Source: Marinomonas ostreistagni
Lineage (GTDB): Bacteria > Pseudomonadota > Gammaproteobacteria > Pseudomonadales > Marinomonadaceae
Reading direction: 5' to 3'
NCBI RefSeq assembly: GCF_016461785.1
Contig: NZ_JAEMUH010000003.1
Span: forward strand, 186,001-250,000
Length of the DNA stretch: 64,000 bases
Shown here: positions 36,452 to 45,360 of the stretch, one piece after another
Numbering within the stretch: the first letter of the stretch is position 1
Layout: every line of letters begins with the position of its first letter
The notes under the pieces: model-generated
What the model was told of the DNA's origin: nothing
Databases searched by the model: none
Seen by the model: only the letters and a program-made list of their open reading frames with translations
Made by a program: the position numbers and the translations under genes

Positions 36452-36838
36452 ATGTTGCAAACCTTTCTAACCCGAGCGAACGAGCTGGCACGCATAGGCC
36501 TTTTGGCCATGTTATTGCTAACGTTTGGCCCTTTGGTAGGACAGATTAGTGCTGCATCCCATCAAGCAGCCATGGCCGATTGGGTCTGTGGTGACGAAGT
36601 GGCGATTAGTGATATGTCTCATGAGCATCATGGGGCTGATCATCATGCTTGGTATGAGCAGTGTGAATACTGTTCTCTCGTTCAGCACTTTCCTTTCTTA
36701 AGTGTTTACACACCTGAGTTCACCGCCGCCAATGGCCTCGTGGATTCAGGTCCCGTTGTAGCGGTACGCAGCGCCTTTCGTAATAAGGCTTTGTTTGCCC
36801 ATGCTCCCAACCGTGCCCCGCCAGTTCTGATCAGTTAA
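36452..36838 (+). CDS. DUF2946 protein, probably copper-linked
   Basis: 128 residues with an N-terminal hydrophobic signal/anchor (about 14-36). A His-rich stretch (HEHHGADHH) is followed by the DUF2946 signature CEYCSLVQHFPFL, and the C-terminus ends PNRAPPVLIS, close to the family's RxPP ending. Histidines and a CxxC motif suggest metal binding. It lies 40 bases upstream of a copper-type TonB receptor, a common partnership for this family. Function is inferred from context only. Confidence 0.8.
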   Translation: MLQTFLTRANELARIGLLAMLLLTFGPLVGQISAASHQAAMADWVCGDEVAISDMSHEHHGADHHAWYEQCEYCSLVQHFPFLSVYTPEFTAANGLVDSGPVVAVRSAFRNKALFAHAPNRAPPVLIS

Positions 36839-36878
36839 CGTTTTTTGAATTTTTATTAACTGATTTAGAGATGTCATC

Positions 36879-38900
36879 ATGACTCAATTTTTTGATGCTG
36901 GACAATTACGTCCAGAGAATACTGCTCGCCCCCAATTTATCTCTCGTCGTCCAGTGTGGGCGATAGCGCCTCTGACCATGGCGGTGATCTTTGCGAATCA
37001 GACCATGGCTCAGGAAGAGGCATTATCGAATGCGATAGTTGTCAGCGCTCCAGAAATCGAAGCGCCAGTGGTCACTCGTGTAAATTTAGATGAAACTCCT
37101 GTGCTGCAATCGGCCACCGATGGCGCGACGGTATTGGCGCAAATTCCGGGCTTTTCTGCAATTGGCAATGGGGGGACCAATGGCGATCCTATCTTCCGTG
37201 GAATGTTTGGCTCTCGTTTGGCAATTTTGACCAGTGGCGCGCAGATGGCGGGTGCTTGTCCTAATCGCATGGACAACCCGAGTGCTTACATTAACCCATA
37301 TTCTTACGATGAAGTAGAAATCGTCAAAGGCCCACAAACGGTTCTATGGGGGCCAGGCGCGTCTGCGGCAACAGTGCGTTTTGAGCGAGCTAAGGAGGAC
37401 TTCTCTGAAAAGAATTATCGCTTGGATGCCAGTGCTTTGGTGGGTTCCAATGGACGTTTTGATCGTTACCTTGAAGGCGCCGTGGGGAATGAAAAGGGTT
37501 ATCTGCGCTTAGAGGCAAATTCATCGCAAGCAGATGATTACGAAGATGGTAATGGTGATGTGGTGCCATCTGAGTGGGATAAATGGAATAGCTCCGCAGC
37601 GATTGGCTGGACGCCAGATGAAGACACACTTTTGGAATTGGAAGTTGCTCGTGGAGATGGTGAATCGAAATACGCGGGGCGTTCTATGGACGGTACTAAG
37701 TTCCTACGTGAAACTGCAGCATTGCGTTTTGAAAAACAAAATCTCGGTGAAAACTGGCGCAAGCTGGAAGCACAATTTAACTACGGCTACGCCGACCATG
37801 TGATGGATAACTTTACCCTACGTGAATCATCAATGATGCCTATGGCAATGGAATTAGACCGTCGTACTCGCAGTGGTCGAGTGGCCTCTACTTGGGATTG
37901 GAGTGACTACTCAATAATCCTAGGGGTGGATGCTAAAGAAGAAGAGCACCGTCGTGGCTTAAATACGGCGAGCGTGATGACGGACTATAGCAGTGAGCAA
38001 GCGGGAGTGTTCTCTGAACTGACTTGGTTTATGAATGATACGCAGCAAGTGGTTTCAGGGCTGCGTTTTGATCGTGTCAGTGCCACCGATGAATTGACGA
38101 CGACGGCGACGGCAGGGCAAGAACGTTCTGATAATCTGGTGAGTGGTTTTGTTCGATTGGAAAGCGACCTGAGTAGCATGCCTGCGACTACCTATATTGG
38201 CTTAGGGTATGTTGAACGTTTTCCTGATTACTGGGAAATCAAACCCGGTAACGCAAGTTTATCGGGGGATGTGAATGCCTTTGCCGGAGTTCAACCTGAG
38301 AAAACGACGCAGATTGATTTAGGGATTAATTACCAAAAAGATGATCTAAGCTGGTGGCTGTCAGGCTATGCTGGAATGGTCAACGATTACATCTTGTTTG
38401 ATTACTCAAATGATACACAGGTGGGCAATGTCGATGCACTTATTGCAGGGGCGGAAGCAGGGTCTCGTTATCAATTATCCGACAATTGGAGTACAAATGG
38501 CTCGATCGCTTACGCGTGGGGTGAAAACCGTGATTCCAATACAGCGTTGCCACAAATTGCACCTTTGGAAGCGAAGCTGGGGTTAACTTATGAACAACAG
38601 GCTTGGACACTGAACTCAGTGCTGCGTATGGTTGCGAAACAAGACCGTGTGGCGCTTGATCAGGGTAACGTTGTAGGCTATGACTTCGCGGAGTCGTCAA
38701 GCTTTGCCACCTTTGATATCAATGGTGAATACCGTTTGAGTCAGGTGGTGACATTGCGTGCAGGGATCGACAATCTATTCGATCGTACCTATAGCGAGCA
38801 CTTGAATAAAGCGGGTAGCTCAGTGTTTGGTTACGCGGCTGATACCGCGTTTAATGAACCAGGACGCACTGTGTGGGCCAGTATCAATGCCTCGTTTTAA
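36879..38900 (+). CDS. oprC: TonB-dependent copper receptor (OprC type)
   Basis: 673 residues. An extended N-terminus precedes the signal-like segment ending QTMAQ. The plug domain has FRGMFGSRLAIL and the motif ACPNRMDNP, whose C-x-x-x-M spacing corresponds to the copper site (Cys143/Met147) known in Pseudomonas aeruginosa OprC. VEIVKGPQTVLWGPGASAAT is the end of the plug. A 22-strand-type barrel follows, ending RTVWASINASF with the terminal Phe. It would import copper or copper complexes across the outer membrane. The DUF2946 gene is upstream; a bidirectional terminator ends the unit. Confidence 0.92.
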   Translation: MTQFFDAGQLRPENTARPQFISRRPVWAIAPLTMAVIFANQTMAQEEALSNAIVVSAPEIEAPVVTRVNLDETPVLQSATDGATVLAQIPGFSAIGNGGTNGDPIFRGMFGSRLAILTSGAQMAGACPNRMDNPSAYINPYSYDEVEIVKGPQTVLWGPGASAATVRFERAKEDFSEKNYRLDASALVGSNGRFDRYLEGAVGNEKGYLRLEANSSQADDYEDGNGDVVPSEWDKWNSSAAIGWTPDEDTLLELEVARGDGESKYAGRSMDGTKFLRETAALRFEKQNLGENWRKLEAQFNYGYADHVMDNFTLRESSMMPMAMELDRRTRSGRVASTWDWSDYSIILGVDAKEEEHRRGLNTASVMTDYSSEQAGVFSELTWFMNDTQQVVSGLRFDRVSATDELTTTATAGQERSDNLVSGFVRLESDLSSMPATTYIGLGYVERFPDYWEIKPGNASLSGDVNAFAGVQPEKTTQIDLGINYQKDDLSWWLSGYAGMVNDYILFDYSNDTQVGNVDALIAGAEAGSRYQLSDNWSTNGSIAYAWGENRDSNTALPQIAPLEAKLGLTYEQQAWTLNSVLRMVAKQDRVALDQGNVVGYDFAESSSFATFDINGEYRLSQVVTLRAGIDNLFDRTYSEHLNKAGSSVFGYAADTAFNEPGRTVWASINASF

Positions 38901-38924
38901 AGTATTTCATTTTGTGTTGTGAAT

Positions 38925-38960
38925 AAAAAAACGGGGTATCGTTTGATACCCCGTTTTTCT
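38925..38960. terminator. bidirectional terminator between oprC and mscS genes
   Basis: A perfect 14-bp stem AAAAACGGGGTATC / GATACCCCGTTTTT (38927-38940 with 38945-38958) with a GTTT loop, usable on both strands. Confidence 0.93.
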
Positions 38961-38979
38961 TGATAGTGAGATGGAATCA

Positions 38980-40194
38980 CTAGTTCGTTTCGGTGTTACC
39001 TACTTGAGATGTATCCGCTTGGTCCTCGTTGCCATTTTGGCGTGAGTGTTTCTCTGAAGTTTTGGACTTAGCCTCAGCGTCAGGTTTACTAGAGATAAAC
39101 TCATCTTGCGACGCTTGTTGCTCATTAAATAAGTGCAAAGTACGAGTCGGGAAGGCGACTTCGGCTCCGTGTTGTTCAATGATTTGCATCGCTTTAAACA
39201 AGACGTCTTGTTTGACTTCATGATATTTCGCCCAGTTCGTGGTGCGGGTGTAGGCGTAGATGAAGAAGTCTAGGGAAGATGGGCCGAACTGGTTAAAGTT
39301 CACCATGTAGATCTGGTCATTATCGATTTCATCGTGATTACCAACCATTTCTTTCACATCGTTGATAATATTAGGCAGTTTACTGAAGTCGTTATAACGT
39401 ACACCAACAGTTTCATTGATTCTTCGGTGTGACATGCGTGATGGGTTTTCTACTGAAATAGTTGAGAAAATAGCGTTGGGAATATAAAGCGGACGCATAT
39501 CAAAGGTACGGATACGCGTTAGCCGCCAGCCGATATGTTCAACAGTCCCTTCAATTGTTTGGTCTGGTGAACGAATCCAATCACCAACTTTGAAAGGACG
39601 GTCCAAATAAACCATTAACCCGCCAAAAAAATTGGCTAATAAATCTTTCGCAGCAAAACCTACGGCAATACCACCGATACCACCAAAGGCTAGTACGCCA
39701 GAGATGCTATAGCCCATGTTTTGGAGAATAACCAACACAGAGGTGATGATGACCGCTGCGCGAAGTAATTTGCTGATCGCACTGGCCGTTGTATAGTCTA
39801 CCGGTTGCTTGGTAGCACGACCGGATGTCATGGCATTTTCGACACCCTTTACACATCGTAATAGGAACCAAGCGATGATCGCGATCACACCGATTTCTCT
39901 AACTTTTAGCACAATTGCCGCGAAGTTCTCATCCAGTTGGGTGTCTGATATTTCGGCGGCAATACTCAAACCGACTAACCAAATAAACAATCGCAGTGGC
40001 GGCATGGCCGCTTCGACAATCATGTTATCCCATGGATTGCGAGTGCGTTGAAGCTTGTCATCCACACGCATCAAGATTCGGTTAACGATAAAGTTAATCA
40101 CCAGAGTCGCAAACACGACGATGAAGATTTTTACGATCCAGTGCATTTGATTGTCGCCCAGACCGAGGTAAGGCTGAATGGTTTCCCAAGTCAT
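38980..40194 (-). CDS. small-conductance mechanosensitive channel, MscS family
   Basis: 404 residues. Several N-terminal membrane helices precede the pore-lining helix and MscS domain: GVLAFGGIGGIAVGFAAKDL, ANFFGGLMVYLDRPFKVGDW, EGTVEHIGWRLTRIRTFD. The C-terminus carries a 40-residue hydrophilic, low-complexity tail rich in Ser, Gln, Asn and Asp. Such channels release solutes on hypo-osmotic shock, relevant for a marine bacterium that may accumulate betaine. It is 15 bases downstream of mgtE and probably co-transcribed. Confidence 0.93.
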   Translation of the reverse strand: MTWETIQPYLGLGDNQMHWIVKIFIVVFATLVINFIVNRILMRVDDKLQRTRNPWDNMIVEAAMPPLRLFIWLVGLSIAAEISDTQLDENFAAIVLKVREIGVIAIIAWFLLRCVKGVENAMTSGRATKQPVDYTTASAISKLLRAAVIITSVLVILQNMGYSISGVLAFGGIGGIAVGFAAKDLLANFFGGLMVYLDRPFKVGDWIRSPDQTIEGTVEHIGWRLTRIRTFDMRPLYIPNAIFSTISVENPSRMSHRRINETVGVRYNDFSKLPNIINDVKEMVGNHDEIDNDQIYMVNFNQFGPSSLDFFIYAYTRTTNWAKYHEVKQDVLFKAMQIIEQHGAEVAFPTRTLHLFNEQQASQDEFISSKPDAEAKSKTSEKHSRQNGNEDQADTSQVGNTETN

Positions 40195-40209
40195 GTATTG
40201 AATCCTTGT

Positions 40210-41541
40210 TTACAGTAGTAGCAGTGTGCCTAAGCCTAAGAATGCAATGTATCCGGCGATGTCTGTCACCGTAGTCAATATTACGGAACCTGACAAAGCG
40301 GGATCGATTTTAAGCTTATCTAAAACGACAGGGATTATGACGCCAGAAAGTGCAGCCATTAAGATATTAATAACGATAGCCATCGCAATTGTGAAACCGA
40401 GCATCGGACTTTGGAACCAGAACAATACCGCGGCACCGATACACAGGGACCAGACAATACCGTTTAAACCACCCACTTGAAGCTCCTTCTTTAACAGTGA
40501 GCTAAAGTTTGCTCGGGTAATCTGGCCTAGGGCCAAACCACGGACTATCAGTGTGAGAGTTTGGCTTCCGGCGATCCCTCCCATGGAAGCAACGATTGGC
40601 ATTAATACCGCCAGTGCCACCACTTGTTCTAGGGTTGCTTCAAAGAGGCCAATGAATGCCGAAGCCATAAACGCTGTTAGTAGGTTAATGCCCAGCCAAA
40701 AACCACGGGATGCGGCACTGCGACGTACTGGTGAGAATAGATCCGAGTCTTCATCCAAACCGGTGTTGGACATTTGTACCGCTTCTTGTTCTAAGCGGCG
40801 CGCTTCAAGAGCGTGCCCCGCATGAAAGCGACCGACTAGCAACTGGTTGCTATCGAGTACTGGAAGTGCTGAAACTTCACTTTTTTCCAACAGGTCTGCT
40901 GCTTTGACAACGTCTGTTTGTGCGTCGATAAATGGGTATTCTTCTTCCATAAAGCCAGAAACTGGCTCATGGGGCTGAGCGTTGAGAATAGAGCGAAGAT
41001 GGACGCAGCCGACCCAGCGCCCGGTTCGGTTCACCAAATAAAGAGTGTCGGAGTAGGGTGCAGAAACGCGACGGAACAAACGCATGGCTTCCGAAACGCG
41101 TATTGTTTGAGCCGCGACTATCAGCTCGTGATCAACCCAACGACCCGCTTCGTCTTCCTCGTAAGTCACGCCCTGTTGGTAGTATTCGCGCTGCTTGGCA
41201 TCCATCTTCTTCAGCGCAATGTCGATCATCGGATCTGGTAGAGAGTCTGCAATCTCTAAAAGATCTTCTGCATCCACATCAGAAAATAACTCGGCAATTT
41301 CGAGGTCGTTTAGCTCTTTAAGAAGTAGCAGGCGGGATTCGCCACGCATCTCGACCAAAATATCTAGGCGGTTGGTTTGTTTGATGCTGTCCCAAACAAA
41401 GCGACGTTGAGAAACTGGAATCGATTCTAAGGCCAAGGCCACATCATCAGGGGGCATTGAACTGATGGCTTGATTGATGTCTTGGTTAGAAATGTTTTCT
41501 TGAGTTAATAACTCAATCAATTCTGCAATTGGGTTGGACAC
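40210..41541 (-). CDS. mgtE: MgtE-family magnesium transporter
   Basis: 443 residues. An N-terminal helical superhelix domain (about 30-130), tandem CBS domains (about 140-260, with PFIDAQTDVVKAADLLEKSE), then five membrane helices including the pore motif MPIVASMGGIAGSQTLTLIV. The cytoplasmic domains sense Mg2+ and close the pore when it is plentiful. It heads a two-gene unit with the mscS-type gene. Confidence 0.96.
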   Translation of the reverse strand: MSNPIAELIELLTQENISNQDINQAISSMPPDDVALALESIPVSQRRFVWDSIKQTNRLDILVEMRGESRLLLLKELNDLEIAELFSDVDAEDLLEIADSLPDPMIDIALKKMDAKQREYYQQGVTYEEDEAGRWVDHELIVAAQTIRVSEAMRLFRRVSAPYSDTLYLVNRTGRWVGCVHLRSILNAQPHEPVSGFMEEEYPFIDAQTDVVKAADLLEKSEVSALPVLDSNQLLVGRFHAGHALEARRLEQEAVQMSNTGLDEDSDLFSPVRRSAASRGFWLGINLLTAFMASAFIGLFEATLEQVVALAVLMPIVASMGGIAGSQTLTLIVRGLALGQITRANFSSLLKKELQVGGLNGIVWSLCIGAAVLFWFQSPMLGFTIAMAIVINILMAALSGVIIPVVLDKLKIDPALSGSVILTTVTDIAGYIAFLGLGTLLLL

Positions 41542-41643
41542 AATTGAGCCCCTTATACGTCTAAGATAGTTGCTTCAGTGTGAGTGAATTCGTCTTTATA
41601 ATCAATGAACTAAGAGTGACAAACAGAGCTTAACCAGAGAAAA

Positions 41644-42363
41644 TTATGGCTTATCATGAAGTTTACGCTCAGTGATCACAGTTAAGCTGTCAGAATCTTT
41701 CGGTTGGTGTACATAACCCAGTGTGGCATTGGCATGTTCTCTCATAATGCCTTCCGCTCGCGTTCCGAGTCCATTCACAATGGCATGGTAAACATGGTGA
41801 TGCTGTTGATGTGCAAACTGGAATCGCTTAGCTTCACGCTGCATATTTTTTTTGTCAAAAGCCAGAGCGCTGGAAGACGCAAACGGTAAGTGTTCATTAC
41901 GGCTCAGTGCAGCTTGGATAGCGGGATTATGAGCCGCTTCAATGACAATATCGTGAAAACGCTTGTTCATATTTTGATAATGTTCGAGGTCGGCTTCCTT
42001 TAGTGATTCGACGTTTAGAATTTGATCACCTTCTTCGAGTAACAGTGCTAACGCTTGTTGATGACTTTGGGATAGACCACGCTCAGCCGCTTGGCGTGCT
42101 GCCAGTCCCTCCAGTACACCTCGCACCTCTACTGCCCCCATTATTTCCTCAACAGAAATAGAACGTACTTCGTAACCGCGTCCAGCCAGTTTGGTCAATA
42201 GGCCTTCTTGCTCTAATGCTCGAAATGCGATGCGTACCGGAGTACGTGAAACCCCTAGCATTTCAGCTGTAGGAACTTCTGCAATACGACTCCCAGCACT
42301 TAATGCGCCGTCTAAAATCATCTGTCGCAGCTCGCTCAAGACATTGGTTTGGTTTTTCTTCAT
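41644..42363 (-). CDS. vanR: GntR/FCD-family repressor, VanR type
   Basis: 239 residues. N-terminal GntR winged helix (VLSELRQMILDGALSAGSRI, EVPTAEMLGVSRTPVRIAFR) and C-terminal FCD ligand domain with metal-site residues (MNKRFHDIVIEAAHNP). It is divergent from vanAB, and the intergenic region contains three copies of the vanO-type operator. VanR of Caulobacter and Acinetobacter represses vanAB until vanillate binds. The operator identity and position make the assignment strong. Confidence 0.9.
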   Translation of the reverse strand: MKKNQTNVLSELRQMILDGALSAGSRIAEVPTAEMLGVSRTPVRIAFRALEQEGLLTKLAGRGYEVRSISVEEIMGAVEVRGVLEGLAARQAAERGLSQSHQQALALLLEEGDQILNVESLKEADLEHYQNMNKRFHDIVIEAAHNPAIQAALSRNEHLPFASSSALAFDKKNMQREAKRFQFAHQQHHHVYHAIVNGLGTRAEGIMREHANATLGYVHQPKDSDSLTVITERKLHDKP

Positions 42364-42380
42364 AAATGCCGACTCTGTTT

Positions 42381-42392
42381 ATTGGATCCAAT
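42381..42392. promoter_or_regulatory. vanO-like operator 1 (perfect palindrome)
   Basis: ATTGGATCCAAT is a perfect 12-bp palindrome 18 bases upstream of the vanR start and identical to the VanR operator used in the Caulobacter vanillate system. Likely site of vanR autoregulation. Confidence 0.85.
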
Positions 42393-42442
42393 GATTGCTA
42401 AATTCTGAGTTTAATGGCCGCATTTTAGCTTAAAGTCTATTT

Positions 42443-42454
42443 ATTGGATCCACT
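42443..42454. promoter_or_regulatory. vanO-like operator 2
   Basis: ATTGGATCCACT matches operator 1 at 11 of 12 positions. It lies midway between vanR and vanA. Confidence 0.75.
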
Positions 42455-42495
42455 ATGTGTTTTTTTAATGAGAAAAATGGACCTTGCTAGGCTAT

Positions 42496-42507
42496 ATTGG
42501 ATCCATT
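42496..42507. promoter_or_regulatory. vanO-like operator 3
   Basis: ATTGGATCCATT matches operator 1 at 11 of 12 positions. It ends 33 bases before the vanA start and would overlap the promoter or transcription start. Confidence 0.8.
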
Positions 42508-42540
42508 AAAGAACAAAAATAACACAATTAGGAGAAATTC

Positions 42541-43629
42541 ATGAGCCAGCAACCGTTTCCAAAGAATACTTGGTATGTGGCCGCCATGTCGGAAGAGATT
42601 GGTACCGAGAAGCCATTAGGTCGCAAGATATGCGGCGAAAGCATTGCTTTCTATCGTCCATCGGCCAATGAAATTGCCGCAGTACGGGACTTTTGTCCGC
42701 ACCGTGGTGCTGCCATGTCATTAGGCTATGTAGAAGATGGCTTACTAATTTGTGGTTACCACGGTTTGAAAATGGGTGCCGATGGCAAAACCAAAGAAAT
42801 GCCACTACAACGAGTGCAAGGTTTTCCATGTATGAAGTCATTCGCAGTGGAAGAACGTTATGGCTTTATCTGGGTATGGCCGGGTGACCAAGATTTAGCG
42901 GATCCAAGTTTGATCCCTGTGCAAGAGTGGGCGATCAGTGATGACTGGGCTTACGGCGGTGGTTTATACCATATCAATGCCGATTATCGTTTGATGATCG
43001 ATAACCTAATGGATTTGACCCATGAAACCTATGTCCATGCGTCCAGCATCGGGCAAAAAGAAATCGATGAATCGCCAGTAGATACCAAGGTTAATGGCGA
43101 TGAAGTCATCACCAGCCGAACCATGGAAAATATTACTGCACCGCCATTTTGGCAAGCGGCGTTAGAAGCTAATGGTTTACCCAAAGACGCACCAGTTGAC
43201 CGCTGGCAGCGCTGCCGTTTTACACCGCCTTCTCATGTGATGATTGATGTGGGTGTCGCGCTAGAGGGTAATGGTGGCTATGACGCGCCAAAAGACAAAA
43301 AAGCCAGCAGTATCGTAGTGGACTTTATCACTCCTGAAACCGAAGACACCATGTGGTATTTCTGGGGGATGGCGCGTAACTTTAAAGCAGATGATGCGGA
43401 GTTGACCGATAAAATTCGTGAAGGTCAGGGCGGCATATTCCAAGAAGACTTGGAAGTGTTGGAGCGTCAGCAAGCTAATCTAAAAGCCTTCCCGGATTAC
43501 GACTTGTTAAAACTCAATATCGACGCCGGAGGCGTGCAATCTCGTCGGGTGATTGAACGTATTATCAAGGCTGAGACTGCGGTTAAGATGGTACCCAATG
43601 ACGCTCCTTTGCAAACGATCTCATTCTAA
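42541..43629 (+). CDS. vanA: vanillate O-demethylase oxygenase subunit
   Basis: 362 residues. Rieske [2Fe-2S] ligands Cys52, His54, Cys71 and His74 (FCPHRGAAMS, ICGYHGLKMG). The mononuclear iron motif is NLMDLTHETYVHASS with His161 and His166. It demethylates vanillate to protocatechuate and formaldehyde, using electrons from VanB. AGGAG lies upstream of the ATG. The formaldehyde product could feed the one-carbon pathway. Aromatic O-demethylases with other substrates (for example veratrate) are possible, but the vanO operators favour vanillate. Confidence 0.93.
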   Translation: MSQQPFPKNTWYVAAMSEEIGTEKPLGRKICGESIAFYRPSANEIAAVRDFCPHRGAAMSLGYVEDGLLICGYHGLKMGADGKTKEMPLQRVQGFPCMKSFAVEERYGFIWVWPGDQDLADPSLIPVQEWAISDDWAYGGGLYHINADYRLMIDNLMDLTHETYVHASSIGQKEIDESPVDTKVNGDEVITSRTMENITAPPFWQAALEANGLPKDAPVDRWQRCRFTPPSHVMIDVGVALEGNGGYDAPKDKKASSIVVDFITPETEDTMWYFWGMARNFKADDAELTDKIREGQGGIFQEDLEVLERQQANLKAFPDYDLLKLNIDAGGVQSRRVIERIIKAETAVKMVPNDAPLQTISF

Positions 43630-43638
43630 GGTGGTGTC

Positions 43639-44604
43639 ATGATTGAAGTCGTTGTTCTAAATAAAGTCGACGAAGCCGCTGCGGTGGTGCGTCTGGTGCT
43701 AGGTAAAGCCGATGAAACAGCGCTACCGCCCTTTGAAGCGGGTGCGCACATTGATATCAAATTACCAAGTGGCTTATTACGTCAGTATTCCTTATGTCGT
43801 TTGCAGTCTGATCCTCGTTATTACGAAATTGCAGTGTTAAAGGACCCACAATCCCGTGGTGGCTCAGAAGAAGTGCATGGCTTAAACATTGGCGATGTGG
43901 TGCAGATTAGTGAACCAAAGAATCACTTTCCGCTACGCAGTAAAGAAGCCAAATCTTTGTTGATCGCCGGTGGTATAGGGGTGACGCCCTTATTGCCAAT
44001 GGCGCAAACCCTGCAATGTGCGGGCACGTCATTTGAATTTTACTACTGTGGCAAATCACCGCGTACGGCTGCTTTCAGTGAAACTCTTAAGCAGGCATCG
44101 TTTGCCGATAAAATGCATTTCCATTTCAGTAGTGAACCTCAAAGCTCGGGCCGCATGGATATTAAATCGGTATTGAGTCAGCATGTGGCCGACTCGGATC
44201 TCTATGTCTGTGGTCCTGCAGAGTTTATTGCCAGTGTGCTGGAACATGCCGAAGCGTTAGGCTGGCCGGAAGAGAAAGTGCATCGCGAGTTCTTTGCAGC
44301 TCCAACTTTAGAGGCAGATTATACGGAAAATCATGCTTTCCAAATCAAAGTGGCTAGTACTGGACAAGTATTCGATGTCGCTGCCAACCAATCCATCACC
44401 GATGTACTGGACGAACAGGCTATTTTTGTACCGGTATCTTGCTGCGAAGGCGTTTGTGGCACTTGCTTAACCGATGTTATCAGTGGAGAGGTAGAGCATC
44501 GCGATATCTTTCTAAGCAAACAAGAAAAAGCTGAAGGCAAACAGATGCTGACCTGCTGCTCCCGAGCCAAAGAAGAGGGTGCTTTGATTGAATTAGATAT
44601 TTAG
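43639..44604 (+). CDS. vanB: vanillate O-demethylase reductase subunit
   Basis: 321 residues. FMN/NAD ferredoxin-reductase modules: LLRQYSLCRLQSD (flavin), LLIAGGIGVTPLLPMAQTL (nucleotide), VCGPAEFI. A C-terminal plant-type [2Fe-2S] domain has cysteines in SCCEGVCGTCLTD and MLTCCSRA. It passes electrons from NADH to VanA. The gene starts nine bases after vanA. Confidence 0.95.
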   Translation: MIEVVVLNKVDEAAAVVRLVLGKADETALPPFEAGAHIDIKLPSGLLRQYSLCRLQSDPRYYEIAVLKDPQSRGGSEEVHGLNIGDVVQISEPKNHFPLRSKEAKSLLIAGGIGVTPLLPMAQTLQCAGTSFEFYYCGKSPRTAAFSETLKQASFADKMHFHFSSEPQSSGRMDIKSVLSQHVADSDLYVCGPAEFIASVLEHAEALGWPEEKVHREFFAAPTLEADYTENHAFQIKVASTGQVFDVAANQSITDVLDEQAIFVPVSCCEGVCGTCLTDVISGEVEHRDIFLSKQEKAEGKQMLTCCSRAKEEGALIELDI

Positions 44605-44622
44605 TTATTTGTGGAGAGAAAT

Positions 44623-44654
44623 AAAAATGCTAGGTAACTATCTAGCATTTTTTT
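44623..44654 (+). terminator. terminator after vanAB
   Basis: A 9-bp stem AAATGCTAG / CTAGCATTT (44625-44633 with 44642-44650) is followed by seven T residues. Confidence 0.85.
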
Positions 44655-44825
44655 AGATCCTGTAGTTATCTCAATATAGTTTAACTCTTATTAGAAATGG
44701 AATGGTTTTAACTTTAAAAATATAGCCTGATAAGGTATTAAATTTTGACTTTTATATTTAGGGTTATATAATCCAACCAAAATTACTTCGTCAAGCTTTC
44801 GCTAATGGAATAGAAAGGGAACAGT

Positions 44826-45119
44826 ATGGAAGGGCTTGTTTCGTCAAAAAGCTACGCTATCGCCGTATCATTGTCTGGGGTTTTTGGTGTTATAGGTATT
44901 CATCAATTTTACCTTGGGCGTTACGTTGAAGGTGTTATCGACCTCTCTCTTTTTTGCTTCACCTTATATTTCTATTTCACAGACCAGCTTCTTCTTGCGT
45001 TGCTGTTTTTTGCTGTCGATGCAATACATACTTTAATTGTAACTATTATGCTTATGACTGGCTCCATCAAGGATGGAAGTGGCAAATATGTCTACTATCC
45101 AGGACAAGAGCTGAACTAG
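44826..45119 (+). CDS. small TM2-domain membrane protein (97 residues)
   Basis: The TM2 pattern is seen: a first helix ending in the loop IGIHQFYLGRYVEG, then two to three hydrophobic helices and a polar C-terminus (TGSIKDGSGKYVYYPG). AAGGGA lies upstream of the ATG. It is the more diverged of two adjacent TM2 genes, 13 bases before the next. The region is A+T-rich. Function of bacterial TM2 proteins is largely unknown. Confidence 0.75.
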   Translation: MEGLVSSKSYAIAVSLSGVFGVIGIHQFYLGRYVEGVIDLSLFCFTLYFYFTDQLLLALLFFAVDAIHTLIVTIMLMTGSIKDGSGKYVYYPGQELN

Positions 45120-45132
45120 AAAGGACTAGAAT

Positions 45133-45360
45133 ATGAATGATTTTTCCATAGAGAGAAGTAAAAAAGGCTTCGTACCAACACTATTACTTTGCTTCTTTTT
45201 GGGAAGCCTTGGTGCTCACCGTTTTTATGCGGGAAAAATTGTAACAGGTATTTTAATGTTGTTTACCCTTGGTGGGTTAGGTATTTGGACAATTGTTGAT
45301 TTTGTGATGATTGCTACGGGGAACTTTAAAGATACTTTCGGACGTCAAATTAAGTCGTAA
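45133..45360 (+). CDS. small TM2-domain membrane protein (75 residues)
   Basis: A canonical compact TM2 domain: CFFLGSLGAHRFYAGKIVTG followed by FTLGGLGIWTIVDFVMIATG and NFKDTFGRQI. Two membrane helices are joined by a short loop. It follows the first TM2 gene in the same direction and probably shares its transcript. No function can be assigned. Confidence 0.85.
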   Translation: MNDFSIERSKKGFVPTLLLCFFLGSLGAHRFYAGKIVTGILMLFTLGGLGIWTIVDFVMIATGNFKDTFGRQIKS

